This document shows positions 45,385 through 54,355 of a stretch of 64,000 nucleotides of DNA, piece by piece. The number at the start of each line of letters is the position of its first letter. Within the stretch, counting starts at the first letter, position 1. Source of the stretch: JAAOIF01 sp965206195. Its GTDB lineage: Bacteria > Pseudomonadota > Gammaproteobacteria > PS1 > Pseudothioglobaceae. The notes below the pieces were generated by a model. It saw only the letters and a program-made list of their open reading frames with translations, searched no databases and was not told where the DNA came from. A program made the translations under genes and the position numbers. Location: positions 496,001 through 560,000 of the forward strand of contig CBDBIZ010000011.1 in assembly GCA_965206195.1 (NCBI GenBank). The letters are read 5' to 3'.

Positions 45385-46118
45385 CTTTTACCACCGTTTT
45401 AATCAAGATGTTTTGGGATATAATGCCCATTGCATTTATATTATTCGGCTTTCAAATATTTATTCTAAGGCAAAAAATACCGAATTTAAACAAAATTATC
45501 ATTGGTTTTATCATGGTGTGGGTTGGTCTTACTTTGTTTATTGTCGGTTTAGAAAAAGCCTTTTTTCCACTGGGAAAACTCATGGCTAATCAACTGACTT
45601 CTGTTGATTTTATTGGTAGTGATAACCCAGGTTGGGGGCATTATTATTGGATTTATATTTTTGCCGCTTGTATCGGTTTTGCCACTACTATTGCCGAGCC
45701 TTCACTCTTAGCAGTAGCCATCAAGGCAAACCAAGTATCGGGCGGATTTATCAAAGCGTGGCCACTTAGAATTACTGTGGCGATTGGCGTAGCGATTGGT
45801 ATTTCGCTAGGCAGTTTTCGTATTGTGACAGGCATGCCTCTACATTATTTTATTATGGCTGGTTACCTAGTGGTAGTGATACAAACTTATTTTGCACCAA
45901 AAAATATTATTGCACTGGCTTATGACTCAGGCGGTGTAACTACTTCAACCGTTGCTGTGCCTCTGGTGGCTGCATTAGGTTTAGGACTTGCCAGTACTAT
46001 TGAAGGTAGAAGTCCTTTAATTGACGGCTTTGGTCTGATTGCTTTTGCCTCACTTTTCCCAATTATAAGCGTGATGGCTTATGTACAATTGAGTCAACTT
46101 TTTAATCATAAAAAATAG
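45381..46118 (+). CDS. DUF1538 membrane protein, second copy
   Basis: This 245-residue paralogue of the preceding gene has the same landmarks: GFATTIAEPSLLAVAIKA, YDSGGVTTSTVAVPLVAALGLG and RSPLIDGFGLIAFA. The first loop (SVDFIGSDNPGWGHYYW) is longer than in the first copy. Two half-size copies with coupled translation suggest a heterodimeric membrane complex, perhaps a transporter; the substrate is not known. The GGAGAAAAT ribosome site of the PII-like gene follows immediately. Confidence 0.85.
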   Translation: MTFTTVLIKMFWDIMPIAFILFGFQIFILRQKIPNLNKIIIGFIMVWVGLTLFIVGLEKAFFPLGKLMANQLTSVDFIGSDNPGWGHYYWIYIFAACIGFATTIAEPSLLAVAIKANQVSGGFIKAWPLRITVAIGVAIGISLGSFRIVTGMPLHYFIMAGYLVVVIQTYFAPKNIIALAYDSGGVTTSTVAVPLVAALGLGLASTIEGRSPLIDGFGLIAFASLFPIISVMAYVQLSQLFNHKK

Positions 46119-46126
46119 GAGAAAAT

Positions 46127-46477
46127 ATGCACTTTAAACTCATTATTGCCTTTGTTGATAGCGACAAAACCAATGCCATCCTTGAAGCCGCAAGAGTGCA
46201 AGGAGCAACAGGATCGACCATTATCTCACAAGCCAGAGGCGAAGGCCTTGAACACAATAAAACATTTTTAGGGCTCAACATTGAAACCCCAAGAGATGTC
46301 TTATTATTACTCGTAGAACAACACCTCTCTAGACCTATCTTAGAGAGTGTTGCCCAAGCAGGAGATTTTGAAGCCAAAGCCGACGAAGGTATTGCCTTTC
46401 AAATTGATGTAGAAGATGCACTCGGCGTAATGCATCAAATACAAGCACTAGAAACCACCGTGGAGGAAAAAATATGA
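46127..46477 (+). CDS. Non-canonical PII-like signalling protein
   Basis: The 116-residue protein has the PII fold pattern: FKLIIAFVDSDKTNAILEAARVQGATGSTII, a core strand-helix, and later GIAFQIDVEDALGVMHQ. Where GlnB/GlnK have a long T-loop with the uridylylated Tyr, this protein has a short ARGEGLEHNKTFLGL with no Tyr. The C-terminal nucleotide-contact motif is also changed. It probably senses an adenine nucleotide or another small ligand and acts on the DUF1538 proteins, as SbtB does on SbtA. The stop overlaps the CBS gene by 4 bases. Confidence 0.75.
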   Translation: MHFKLIIAFVDSDKTNAILEAARVQGATGSTIISQARGEGLEHNKTFLGLNIETPRDVLLLLVEQHLSRPILESVAQAGDFEAKADEGIAFQIDVEDALGVMHQIQALETTVEEKI

Positions 46478-46881
46478 TAAACAATGCACAAATGCCAATT
46501 TTGGTCAAACAAGTTATGTGGACGCAAGTTGACATTGTCAGTAGCAAATGCACCGTAGAAAACGCATTAAACGACATGAAGTACAAAAAAACCAAAATGC
46601 TGTTGGTTGATAAATCTCATGACCATGATGAATATGGGGTAGTATTAATTGCTGACATCGCCTCAAAAGTAATTGCCAAAGACCGCGCCTTGGACCGTGT
46701 CAACGTGTATGAAGTTATGAACAAACCAGTGATTTCCGTACACCCTGATATGGATATTCGTTATTGCGCAAGGCTGCTCACACGTCTAAACCTATCACGT
46801 TGCCCAGTGTTAGATAGTGGAAAAGTTGTGGGTGTGGTAAGTTTAACCAATATTGTCTTTAATGGCTTAAGAGTGATATAA
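46474..46881 (+). CDS. Tandem CBS-domain protein
   Basis: The 135-residue protein is made of two CBS domains: VKQVMWTQVDIVSSKCTVENALNDM with LLVDKS...GVVLIADIA, then VYEVMNKPVISVHPDMDIRYCARLLTRLNLSRCPVLDSGKVVGVVSLTNI. CBS pairs bind AMP, ATP or related nucleotides and control transporters and enzymes. It is the last gene of the DUF1538 operon, translationally coupled to the PII-like gene. Confidence 0.9.
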   Translation: MINNAQMPILVKQVMWTQVDIVSSKCTVENALNDMKYKKTKMLLVDKSHDHDEYGVVLIADIASKVIAKDRALDRVNVYEVMNKPVISVHPDMDIRYCARLLTRLNLSRCPVLDSGKVVGVVSLTNIVFNGLRVI

Positions 46882-46913
46882 ATACATTAGAAAATTAACA
46901 TATACTGATGTAC

Positions 46914-46941
46914 TTGTTATGCAATTTTAACCTGCTAAAAT
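46914..46941 (+). promoter_or_regulatory. Promoter of the DUF302 gene
   Basis: TTGTTA at 46914-46919 is spaced 16 bases from TAAAAT at 46936-46941, which is preceded by TGC (extended -10). The DUF302 start lies 38 bases further, after a clear GGAGAG ribosome-binding site. Confidence 0.6.
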
Positions 46942-46979
46942 TTCAACTTATTTTAATTTTTAATGATGGAGAGTAAGAT

Positions 46980-47600
46980 ATGCGTGCTATTGTTAGTTTA
47001 GTCAAATGGGTGTTAATCGTCATCGGTATTATTAGTGTTTATTACGGCGCCATGTTACAATTTAAATACGATGGTGTCACTGGCAAAATTATCAACGAAG
47101 TACTTTCTCCAACCCTGCATCCAGATGCTATGGAAAAGGCCTATATGCCAATGACCAATACCCTGCTTGAGACTGGCGATATTGCTCTAGCATCTATTGT
47201 ACGTGTCAAAGTGGCTGATGATGTATCTAACGAAGATGTAGAAGAGGCAATGACCTCAATCGCCACCGCTGAAGGCATTCGTGATGTAGGCAAGCTACCA
47301 CTTTCGGAAATGGTGAAATTACAAACTGGCAAAGACCAACGGTTTTTAAAAATTTACCAATATTGTTCACCACGCACCGCTATGCTTATGATTGATCATT
47401 CTGATGCGTTCTCTGCCTACTTGCCTTGTCGTATCGCACTGATTGAAGATAAATCTGGACAAAGATGGCTTTACACGCTAAATATGGACGTTATGATTTA
47501 TGGTGGCAAACCTCTACCAGAACATTTGCTTAAAAAAGCCGTTGAAGTCCAGCGTGTGATTACTGCCATTCAAAATGGTGGCGCGCAGGGGGATTTCTAA
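46980..47600 (+). CDS. Membrane-anchored DUF302 protein
   Basis: The 206-residue protein has one N-terminal membrane helix (VKWVLIVIGIISVYYGAML) and a soluble C-terminal DUF302 domain, seen in YCSPRTAMLMIDHSDAFSAYLPCRIALIED and LNMDVMIYGGKPLPEHL. DUF302 proteins are common in sulfur oxidisers and some accompany electron-transfer genes; their role is not established. It has its own promoter and terminator, so it forms a single-gene unit. Confidence 0.8.
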   Translation: MRAIVSLVKWVLIVIGIISVYYGAMLQFKYDGVTGKIINEVLSPTLHPDAMEKAYMPMTNTLLETGDIALASIVRVKVADDVSNEDVEEAMTSIATAEGIRDVGKLPLSEMVKLQTGKDQRFLKIYQYCSPRTAMLMIDHSDAFSAYLPCRIALIEDKSGQRWLYTLNMDVMIYGGKPLPEHLLKKAVEVQRVITAIQNGGAQGDF

Positions 47601-47630
47601 ACAGTGCTTTAGGTATTAAGAATAACCATT

Positions 47631-47658
47631 AAAAAGCCGTTCATTTGAGCGGCTTTTT
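47631..47658 (+). terminator. Terminator after the DUF302 gene
   Basis: AAAAAGCCG and CGGCTTTTT form a 9-base stem (47631-47639, 47650-47658) with T at its 3' side. It is a clear intrinsic terminator 30 bases after the stop codon. Confidence 0.85.
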
Positions 47659-47686
47659 AATGACTGAAATTTGGTAAAATTCTACT

Positions 47687-48643
47687 ATGAATCCTATTTA
47701 TCACCCGCTAGATTCTAGTGTTACCTGTATTGATACTCAGCATCTACGTAGTAATTTTGTAGCGGCGTACTTGATTGAAGACAATGGCAAAGCGGCTTTT
47801 GTTGATAGTGGTTGCCACCTTTCAGTGCCGACACTACTTGCCACGTTAGATGCAAAAAATATCGCGCGTGAACAGGTTGATTTTGTCATCTTAACCCATA
47901 TTCATCTTGACCACGCAGGTGGCGCAGGTGAGCTGATTAAATACCTGCCAAATGCTAAAGTTTATGTACACGAATATGGTGCTAAGCACCTGATTGACCC
48001 ATCAAAACTACGTGCTGGCGTTACTCAAGTGTACGGTGAATTATTCTTTAAGCAACATCTTGGCGATCTAATTCCAATATCTAAATCACGTATCATCATT
48101 GCCAAAGACGGCGGGCAAATTACGCTCGGCAGGCGAGTACTGAGGTTTATTGACACCCCAGGTCATGCGCGCCACCATATATGTATTTGGGATGAGGCTT
48201 CACAAGGTATTTTTGGTGGCGACACACTGGGTGTAAGTTATCGCGAATTTGACACTCAATACGGTGAGTTAATTTTTCCGCCAACAACACCTATTCAGTT
48301 TGATCCTGAGACTTGGAAAAACACCATTAACCAACTCATGCGCCTCAAACCAAAATACGCGTATTTAACCCACTTTAATCGTATTAAATTTACCCAACAA
48401 TCCGCTCAAATGCTGATGCAACATATCGATGGATTTGCTGATATTGCGCAGACACTAAAAACTGCAAATAACCGCCACCAAGCCATTAAAACCGCACTGC
48501 TGGATTATCTACTACAAATTGCCAAAGACCACGGTGTAACCTTTGAACAGGCACGACAAATCAAATTGTTTGAAGTTGATTTGGAAATTTGCGCCCAAGG
48601 TTTAGGCGTTTGGCTTGAGCAAGAATACACTTCTAAGTCTTAA
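47687..48643 (+). CDS. Metallo-beta-lactamase-fold hydrolase
   Basis: The 318-residue protein has the MBL metal motif LTHIHLDHAGGAGE near residue 75, a further His in DTPGHARHHICIW near 155, and GIFGGDTLGV with the bridging Asp. The C-terminal YAYLTHFNRI adds the last His. This is a general MBL-fold hydrolase; similar proteins include glyoxalase II-like and persulfide dioxygenase-like enzymes, but the specific reaction is not clear. TAAAAT lies 6 bases before the ATG, close to the terminator. Confidence 0.8.
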   Translation: MNPIYHPLDSSVTCIDTQHLRSNFVAAYLIEDNGKAAFVDSGCHLSVPTLLATLDAKNIAREQVDFVILTHIHLDHAGGAGELIKYLPNAKVYVHEYGAKHLIDPSKLRAGVTQVYGELFFKQHLGDLIPISKSRIIIAKDGGQITLGRRVLRFIDTPGHARHHICIWDEASQGIFGGDTLGVSYREFDTQYGELIFPPTTPIQFDPETWKNTINQLMRLKPKYAYLTHFNRIKFTQQSAQMLMQHIDGFADIAQTLKTANNRHQAIKTALLDYLLQIAKDHGVTFEQARQIKLFEVDLEICAQGLGVWLEQEYTSKS

Positions 48644-48666
48644 AAAACACCAACAATCAGCCGCCC

Positions 48667-49986
48667 TTAAACTTGATTCAAAATATATTGTGTTAACAAA
48701 GGCACTGGTCGCCCCGTTGCACCTTTTTTATCACCACCAATCCACGCTGTGCCAGCAATATCCAAATGCGCCCAACGGTAATCTTGAGTAAATCTTGCCA
48801 AAAAACAACCTGCGGTAATACTACCCGCCTCACGCCCACCAATATTAGCCATATCAGCAAAATTAGATTTTAATTGCTCATCATATTCCTCATCAATAGG
48901 CAGCTGCCAAACCCCATCAAGTGCGGTTTTTGACGCCGCAATAATATCGTGGGCTAAATCTTGGTCATTACTCATCAACCCACTGTTGTGTTTGCCTAGG
49001 GCGATAATCATCGCGCCCGTTAAAGTGGCAACATCAATCACCACTGCTGGATTAAATTTTTTCACATAACTCAGCGCATCACACAAAATCAAACGCCCCT
49101 CAGCATCAGTATTGAGAATCTCAATAGTTTGTCCTGACATGCTTTTGACCACATCCCCTGGCTTGGAAGCGTTATGAGCGGGCATATTTTCAACCGCTGG
49201 CACCACCACAGTGAGATTAATTTTTGGCTTGATTTGTGCAATTGTACGCATCACGCCCAATACTGAGGCACCACCACACATATCATATTTCATCTCATCC
49301 ATTGCCGCACCAGGTTTTAGTGAAATACCGCCAGAATCAAAAGTAACGCCCTTGCCTACCAATACAATCGGCTTAGCATCACCGTTTCCTTGATAACTCA
49401 AACTAATGAGTTTTGGTATTTCAATCGAGCTTTTAGAAACGGATAACAAAGAATGCATACCGAGTGCATCCATATCTTGCTCTTCTAAAATTTCGCACTC
49501 AAGTGCAAATTCGCTCGCCAAAGACTCTGCGCTATTAGCCAAATAACTCGGCGTGCAAACATTCGACGGCATATCGCCCAGCGTACGAGCTAATGCCATA
49601 CCGCTCACCACTGCCAAGGCTTTATCAATTGAATCTTGACCACCCTCACTAAAGCTAACTTGCTCCAAAGCGTTGGTATTACTGGGAGGCAAGCCAATTT
49701 TTTGCACTTGATAATCGTTATTCGCCATTGCCTGAGTTACGATAAACACAAAATCATCGATTGCCAATACTGGCAAAAATAGACTTTTGATATTGAACTG
49801 ATTGGCACTTTGGGCTATGGTAATGGCTAGTTTTTTGAGTATTTTCCCGCTTAGCCGCTGTTTACCCAATCCAATCCTGAGGCGTAATGTAGCATCAAAG
49901 TGCGCGGTATTTAATTTTAAATCTGGCTCAAAAACAACTTGCGTTTGCGTTTTTACCATTGGTTGGTTGATTTTAAATTCTATCAT
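48667..49986 (-). CDS. pepA: Cytosol (leucyl) aminopeptidase PepA
   Basis: PepA removes N-terminal residues with two metal ions in a hexamer. The 439-residue protein has LVGKGVTFDSGGISLKPGAAM near residues 220-240, with the metal Lys and Asp, and EILNTDAEGRLILCDAL near 300. The ATG at 49986 is chosen because TATAAT lies only 16 bases before it; an upstream ATG at 50028 would precede that box. It is shorter than the usual 480-500 through a reduced N-terminal domain. Confidence 0.92.
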   Translation of the reverse strand: MIEFKINQPMVKTQTQVVFEPDLKLNTAHFDATLRLRIGLGKQRLSGKILKKLAITIAQSANQFNIKSLFLPVLAIDDFVFIVTQAMANNDYQVQKIGLPPSNTNALEQVSFSEGGQDSIDKALAVVSGMALARTLGDMPSNVCTPSYLANSAESLASEFALECEILEEQDMDALGMHSLLSVSKSSIEIPKLISLSYQGNGDAKPIVLVGKGVTFDSGGISLKPGAAMDEMKYDMCGGASVLGVMRTIAQIKPKINLTVVVPAVENMPAHNASKPGDVVKSMSGQTIEILNTDAEGRLILCDALSYVKKFNPAVVIDVATLTGAMIIALGKHNSGLMSNDQDLAHDIIAASKTALDGVWQLPIDEEYDEQLKSNFADMANIGGREAGSITAGCFLARFTQDYRWAHLDIAGTAWIGGDKKGATGRPVPLLTQYILNQV

Positions 49987-50048
49987 TTTTGCAACTACAT
50001 TGATTATAAAGACGTATAATTTTAGCATCTAGTACTTTGATAAAAACC

Positions 50049-50762
50049 ATGTTTAAAAAAATACTGCTCGCCCTCGCTATTATCAGCACACAATCAATCG
50101 CCAATAGCGACAACATTATTAAAAATTTAGCGCCATTTTTTGGGAAAATTAACGCCGAAGACATCAGTAAAACACCTTTTAAAGGGGTTTATGAAGTGTT
50201 ATTACGTTCGCCAATTGAATCGGTTTTAGTGTCAAGTGATGGTCGCTACGTGATTCAAGGTGATGTCATTGATTTGACCACCAGAAGCAAAATGCCCACT
50301 AGCAAAAAAATCAACCAACTCAAAAAATCCTTACTGGATGGTATTAACGACAAAGACAAAATTATCTTTAAAGCCAAAAATGAAAAATACGCAATTAATG
50401 CTTTCACTGATGTGGACTGCCCATTTTGTCGAAAATTACACACTGAAGTGCCAAAAATGAACAAATTGGGTATCACTATTAAATATCTCGCCTCGCCGTT
50501 GGCACAATTACACCCAGCCGCACAAGGAATAATGGAAAAAATTTGGTGCGCTGATGATAGAGTCAAAGCCATAGATGAATATAAAAAGAATAACATTGTG
50601 CCCAATTCTAAGGCTTGTGATAATCCAGTTGCTAAGCAGCTAGCAATCGCCTCACAGCTTGGAGTAAATGGCACACCTGCAATTTTTCTACCTAATGGAG
50701 TGCATGTTCCTGGCTACGTAACAGCTGAGCGTTTATTAAAAAGATTAAAAACACTACGCTAA
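50049..50762 (+). CDS. dsbC: Periplasmic disulfide isomerase DsbC
   Basis: DsbC reshuffles wrong disulfide bonds in the periplasm. The ATG at 50049 opens a signal peptide (MFKKILLALAIISTQSIA). After an N-terminal dimerisation domain (about 20-85), the thioredoxin domain has the active site DVDCPFCRKLH near residue 120 and the cis-Pro in NGTPAIFLPNG. The 237-residue length is typical. It is divergent from pepA and is followed by rsmB in 14 bases. Confidence 0.93.
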   Translation: MFKKILLALAIISTQSIANSDNIIKNLAPFFGKINAEDISKTPFKGVYEVLLRSPIESVLVSSDGRYVIQGDVIDLTTRSKMPTSKKINQLKKSLLDGINDKDKIIFKAKNEKYAINAFTDVDCPFCRKLHTEVPKMNKLGITIKYLASPLAQLHPAAQGIMEKIWCADDRVKAIDEYKKNNIVPNSKACDNPVAKQLAIASQLGVNGTPAIFLPNGVHVPGYVTAERLLKRLKTLR

Positions 50763-50776
50763 ACATCTTAAGTGCC

Positions 50777-52010
50777 TTGCAAAATCCAAGAGCAATTGCA
50801 CTCAGCGCAATTTGCTCGGTTGTTTTAGAAAAAAAATCACTCTCTAGTTTTGAGTTCCCAATTACAAAAGACACGCCGTTGATTAAGTCACTTAGTTTCG
50901 GCACGTTGCGCTTTTATCATCAGCTCAACGATATTGTGACCCAGAGACTTAAACATTCACTGAAGAAGGCTGACCTTGATATTCATTTGTTTAATGTTAC
51001 TCGGTGCTTATCAAATCTTGCACACCAACAATGCTATTCACGCCAGTGTTTTTGAAACTGTCGATGTTGCAAATATACTAAAAAAACCTTGGGCAAAGGC
51101 ATTGGTCAATGCGATTCTCAGACAAATTGAGCGTGATAGAGACAAATTAAAAACACAAACACATTATTCTCATCCCTCTTGGTTGCTAAAAAAAATCAAA
51201 CAATATTATCCAAAACATTTTGAACAAATATTTAGGGCAAACAACACTCAGGCACCGATGACTTTGCGTCTTCATCCTAAGTACAATCTAAATCCAGATA
51301 TTGGCAGTAAAGCACTTAGTGTTGCGCCACAAGCACGGATTTTGGACAAGCCGAGTAATGTTAATGAATTGCCAGATTTTGACCAAGGTTGTTGTTTTAT
51401 ACAAGATGGCTCAGCACAGTTGGCTGGACATTTGCTCAACCCACAAAACACCGACTCGATTTTAGATGCCTGCTGTGCACCTGGAGGGAAAACCACACAC
51501 CTGAGCGAGCTTGCACCCACGTCAAGTATTTTTGCATTGGATAATAATGCTCAGCGGCTGGAAAAAGTTAAGCAAAATATCAATCGATTTTCCATTAAAA
51601 ATATACACTTGCTGCGAGGAAATGCACAAACACAAGACTGGTGGAATGAACAATTATTTGACAAAATATTACTCGATGCGCCTTGTTCTGCTACTGGTGT
51701 GATTCGTCGCCACCCTGACATTAAACTGCTTCGAAAACCTAAAGATATTAGCACTTTGGTGGCACTGCAACAACAAATTTTAAGCAATTTATGGACGATG
51801 CTAAAACCAGGTGGTATTTTACTATACGCTACTTGCTCTGTTTTAAAATCTGAAAACGAGATGCAAATGGCTGAGTTTTTAGCCACTCATCCAAACGCTA
51901 GCGAAATTGAAATTGATTCAGACTGGGGTATGAATGTTAGTATTGGCAAACAACAACTACCTTGCTATGAGTTTGACGGATTTTACTACGCCAAACTGAT
52001 AAAATGTTAA
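50777..52010 (+). pseudogene. rsmB: 16S rRNA m5C967 methyltransferase RsmB, frameshifted
   Basis: The two halves of RsmB lie in different frames. The NusB-like N-terminal domain (50777, probable TTG start, NPRAIALSAI) runs through ADLDIHL, then loses the frame. From about 50990 the next frame continues with MLLGAYQILHTNNAIHASVFETV and the complete methyltransferase: DACCAPGGKTTHLSEL, DAPCSATGVIRRHPD and YATCSVLKSENE. Removing one T from the TTT at 50990-50992 restores HLLMLLGAY. So a single-base insertion breaks the gene, or it is a sequencing error or a recoding site. The rest is intact, so decay must be recent. Confidence 0.85.
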
Positions 52011-54355
52011 TTTGTTTTTTGCTTCTCTAGTGCAATATCAAGCACTTCGTCAATCCATTTAACCTGAATTACATTGAGTTTGCCTTTGATTTTATCAGGC
52101 ACCTCAGATAACTCACGTTCATTATCATCAGGTATGATGACGGTTTTGATGCCGCCACGCAACGCTGCTAACATTTTTTCTTTAAGTCCACCAATTGGGG
52201 TGACTTCGCCGCGTAAGGTGATTTCACCAGTCATCGCCACATCAGCTTTGACTTTACGCCCTGTCAATATCGAGACTAATGCTGTACACATCGCCGCACC
52301 CGCACTAGGGCCGTCTTTCGGCGTTGCACCGTCAGGCACATGGATATGAATATCAAGTTTTGTGTGAAAGTTACTATCAATCTTTAAGTCTTGCACTCGA
52401 GCACGCACCACACTCATTGCTGCCTGGATAGATTCTTGCATTACATCGCCTAATTGACCAGTGTAATTAAGTTTGCCTTTGCCTTTGTAAGCAGTGGCTT
52501 CAATGGTGAGCAAATCACCACCAACTGCGGTCCAAGCCAAACCCGTTACTTCGCCGATTTGGTTGTGCTGTTCTGCTAAACCGTAACGGAATTTTTTCAC
52601 CCCCAGATATTTCTCTAAACTCTTGGCATTAATAATTGCCTTACTTTTGCGCTTTTTCAATACAACTTCTTTTACCACCTTGCGGCAAATGGTACTAATA
52701 GTACGATTCAAACTGCGCACACCAGCCTCTCGCGTGTAATAACGAATAATGTCTAATAATGCATCGTCTTTAAAGTTAATCTCGCCGGGCTTAATGCCAT
52801 TATTGTGCATGGCTTTTGTCAATAGATGACGCTTGGCAATTTGCACCTTTTCATCCTCAGTATAGCCCGCTAATTCGATAATCTCCATACGATCTAATAA
52901 TGGCTGTGGCAAATCAAGCGAGTTGGCTGTTGCCACAAACATCACTTGAGAAAGGTCATAATCCACCTCTAAATAATGGTCATTAAAGGTGTGGTTTTGC
53001 TCAGGGTCAAGCACCTCAAGCATCGCTGATGAAGGGTCGCCACGATAATCAGATGCCATTTTTTCAATTTCATCCAACAAAAAAAGTGGGTTTTTAACTT
53101 TCACCTTTTGCATTTTTTGCACAATAGAGCCTGGCATGGCACCGATATAAGTACGCCGATGACCGCGAATTTCTGCTTCATCCCGTACACCGCCCAATGC
53201 CATACGCACATATTTCCGATTGACCGCTTTGGCAATTGACTCGCCGAGTGAGGTTTTACCCACACCAGGCGGTCCAACCAGACATAAAATATTAGCCTTA
53301 TTGTGTGTAACTCGAGTTTGTACTGCTAGATGTTCAAGAATACGCTCCTTGACTTTATTTAAGCCATAATGGTCATCATTGAGTATTTTTTGTGCTTTTT
53401 GCAAATCTTTATTAATGATGGTTTTTTTCTTCCAAGGAACATCGCATAAATTTTCAATATAAGTGCGAATTATTGAAGCATCTGAAGAATTTGATGACAT
53501 TCTAGAGAGTTTTTTAAGCTCGCTTTGTGCTTTGGCTTTAGCCACCTTGGGCATTTTTGCTTTGGTAATACTGGCTTGCAAATCCTCGATTTCATTTTCA
53601 CCTTCAGCTTGACCCAACTCTTTTTGAATGGACTTCATTTGTTCATTCAAATAATAATCGCGCTGATTAGACTCCATTTGCTTACGCACACGTGATTGAA
53701 TTTTGCGCTCAGTATCCAAAACGTCAATCTCACCCTGAATAGTAGTTAATATCTTGTCAAGCCTTTGTTTAGCGTTTTCACCCTCTAGTAAAGACTGCTT
53801 TTCGCTAATTTTTAAATTTAAATTGGCAATAATAATATCGCTAAAACGCTCTACATCATCAATTTCTTGCAAGACTTTAAATACTTCTTCTGGTATTTTC
53901 TTATTGAGCGAGATATAAGTCTCAAAACTACTCAGTGCCAAGTGCATCATCGCCTTAATTTCTACATTTTCACTAGATTCTAAGTGAAACTCACTCAATG
54001 TTACTTCGCTATAGCCATTAGCCTCAATAAAGGCTTCAACCTTAGCGCGCTTCACGCCCTCAACTAATACTTTAATCGTGCCGTCAGGAAGTTTTAGCAT
54101 TTGTAAAATAGCCGCTAATGTACCCACTCGGTGCAAGTCCTGATTGCTTGGTGTTTCAACTTTGTCATCCTTTTGTGCCAACAAAAATATGTATTTATTG
54201 GTGCTTATAGCTTGGGTGATAGCATTGATGGAAGTTTTTCTCCCCACGAACAACGGCATAACTGTATGTGGAAAAACCACCACATCTTTCAACGGCAAAA
54301 GAGGTATATTTTGCATTGCTAAATCAATTAATTCTATTGTGGCTTGTGTTCCCAT
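52007..54355 (-). CDS. lon: ATP-dependent protease Lon
   Basis: Lon degrades misfolded and regulatory proteins. The 782-residue protein has the N-terminal substrate domain (LPLLPLKDVVVFPHTVMPLFVG), the P-loop GPPGVGKTSLGE, and the Ser-Lys protease domain with KDGPSAGAAM (Ser684) and GGLKEK (Lys725). Two starts are possible: 54355, which overlaps hflX by 22 bases with a weak AAAGG upstream, or 54316. The gene is the last of tig-clpP-clpX-hflX-lon. Confidence 0.96.
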   Translation of the reverse strand: MGTQATIELIDLAMQNIPLLPLKDVVVFPHTVMPLFVGRKTSINAITQAISTNKYIFLLAQKDDKVETPSNQDLHRVGTLAAILQMLKLPDGTIKVLVEGVKRAKVEAFIEANGYSEVTLSEFHLESSENVEIKAMMHLALSSFETYISLNKKIPEEVFKVLQEIDDVERFSDIIIANLNLKISEKQSLLEGENAKQRLDKILTTIQGEIDVLDTERKIQSRVRKQMESNQRDYYLNEQMKSIQKELGQAEGENEIEDLQASITKAKMPKVAKAKAQSELKKLSRMSSNSSDASIIRTYIENLCDVPWKKKTIINKDLQKAQKILNDDHYGLNKVKERILEHLAVQTRVTHNKANILCLVGPPGVGKTSLGESIAKAVNRKYVRMALGGVRDEAEIRGHRRTYIGAMPGSIVQKMQKVKVKNPLFLLDEIEKMASDYRGDPSSAMLEVLDPEQNHTFNDHYLEVDYDLSQVMFVATANSLDLPQPLLDRMEIIELAGYTEDEKVQIAKRHLLTKAMHNNGIKPGEINFKDDALLDIIRYYTREAGVRSLNRTISTICRKVVKEVVLKKRKSKAIINAKSLEKYLGVKKFRYGLAEQHNQIGEVTGLAWTAVGGDLLTIEATAYKGKGKLNYTGQLGDVMQESIQAAMSVVRARVQDLKIDSNFHTKLDIHIHVPDGATPKDGPSAGAAMCTALVSILTGRKVKADVAMTGEITLRGEVTPIGGLKEKMLAALRGGIKTVIIPDDNERELSEVPDKIKGKLNVIQVKWIDEVLDIALEKQKTN

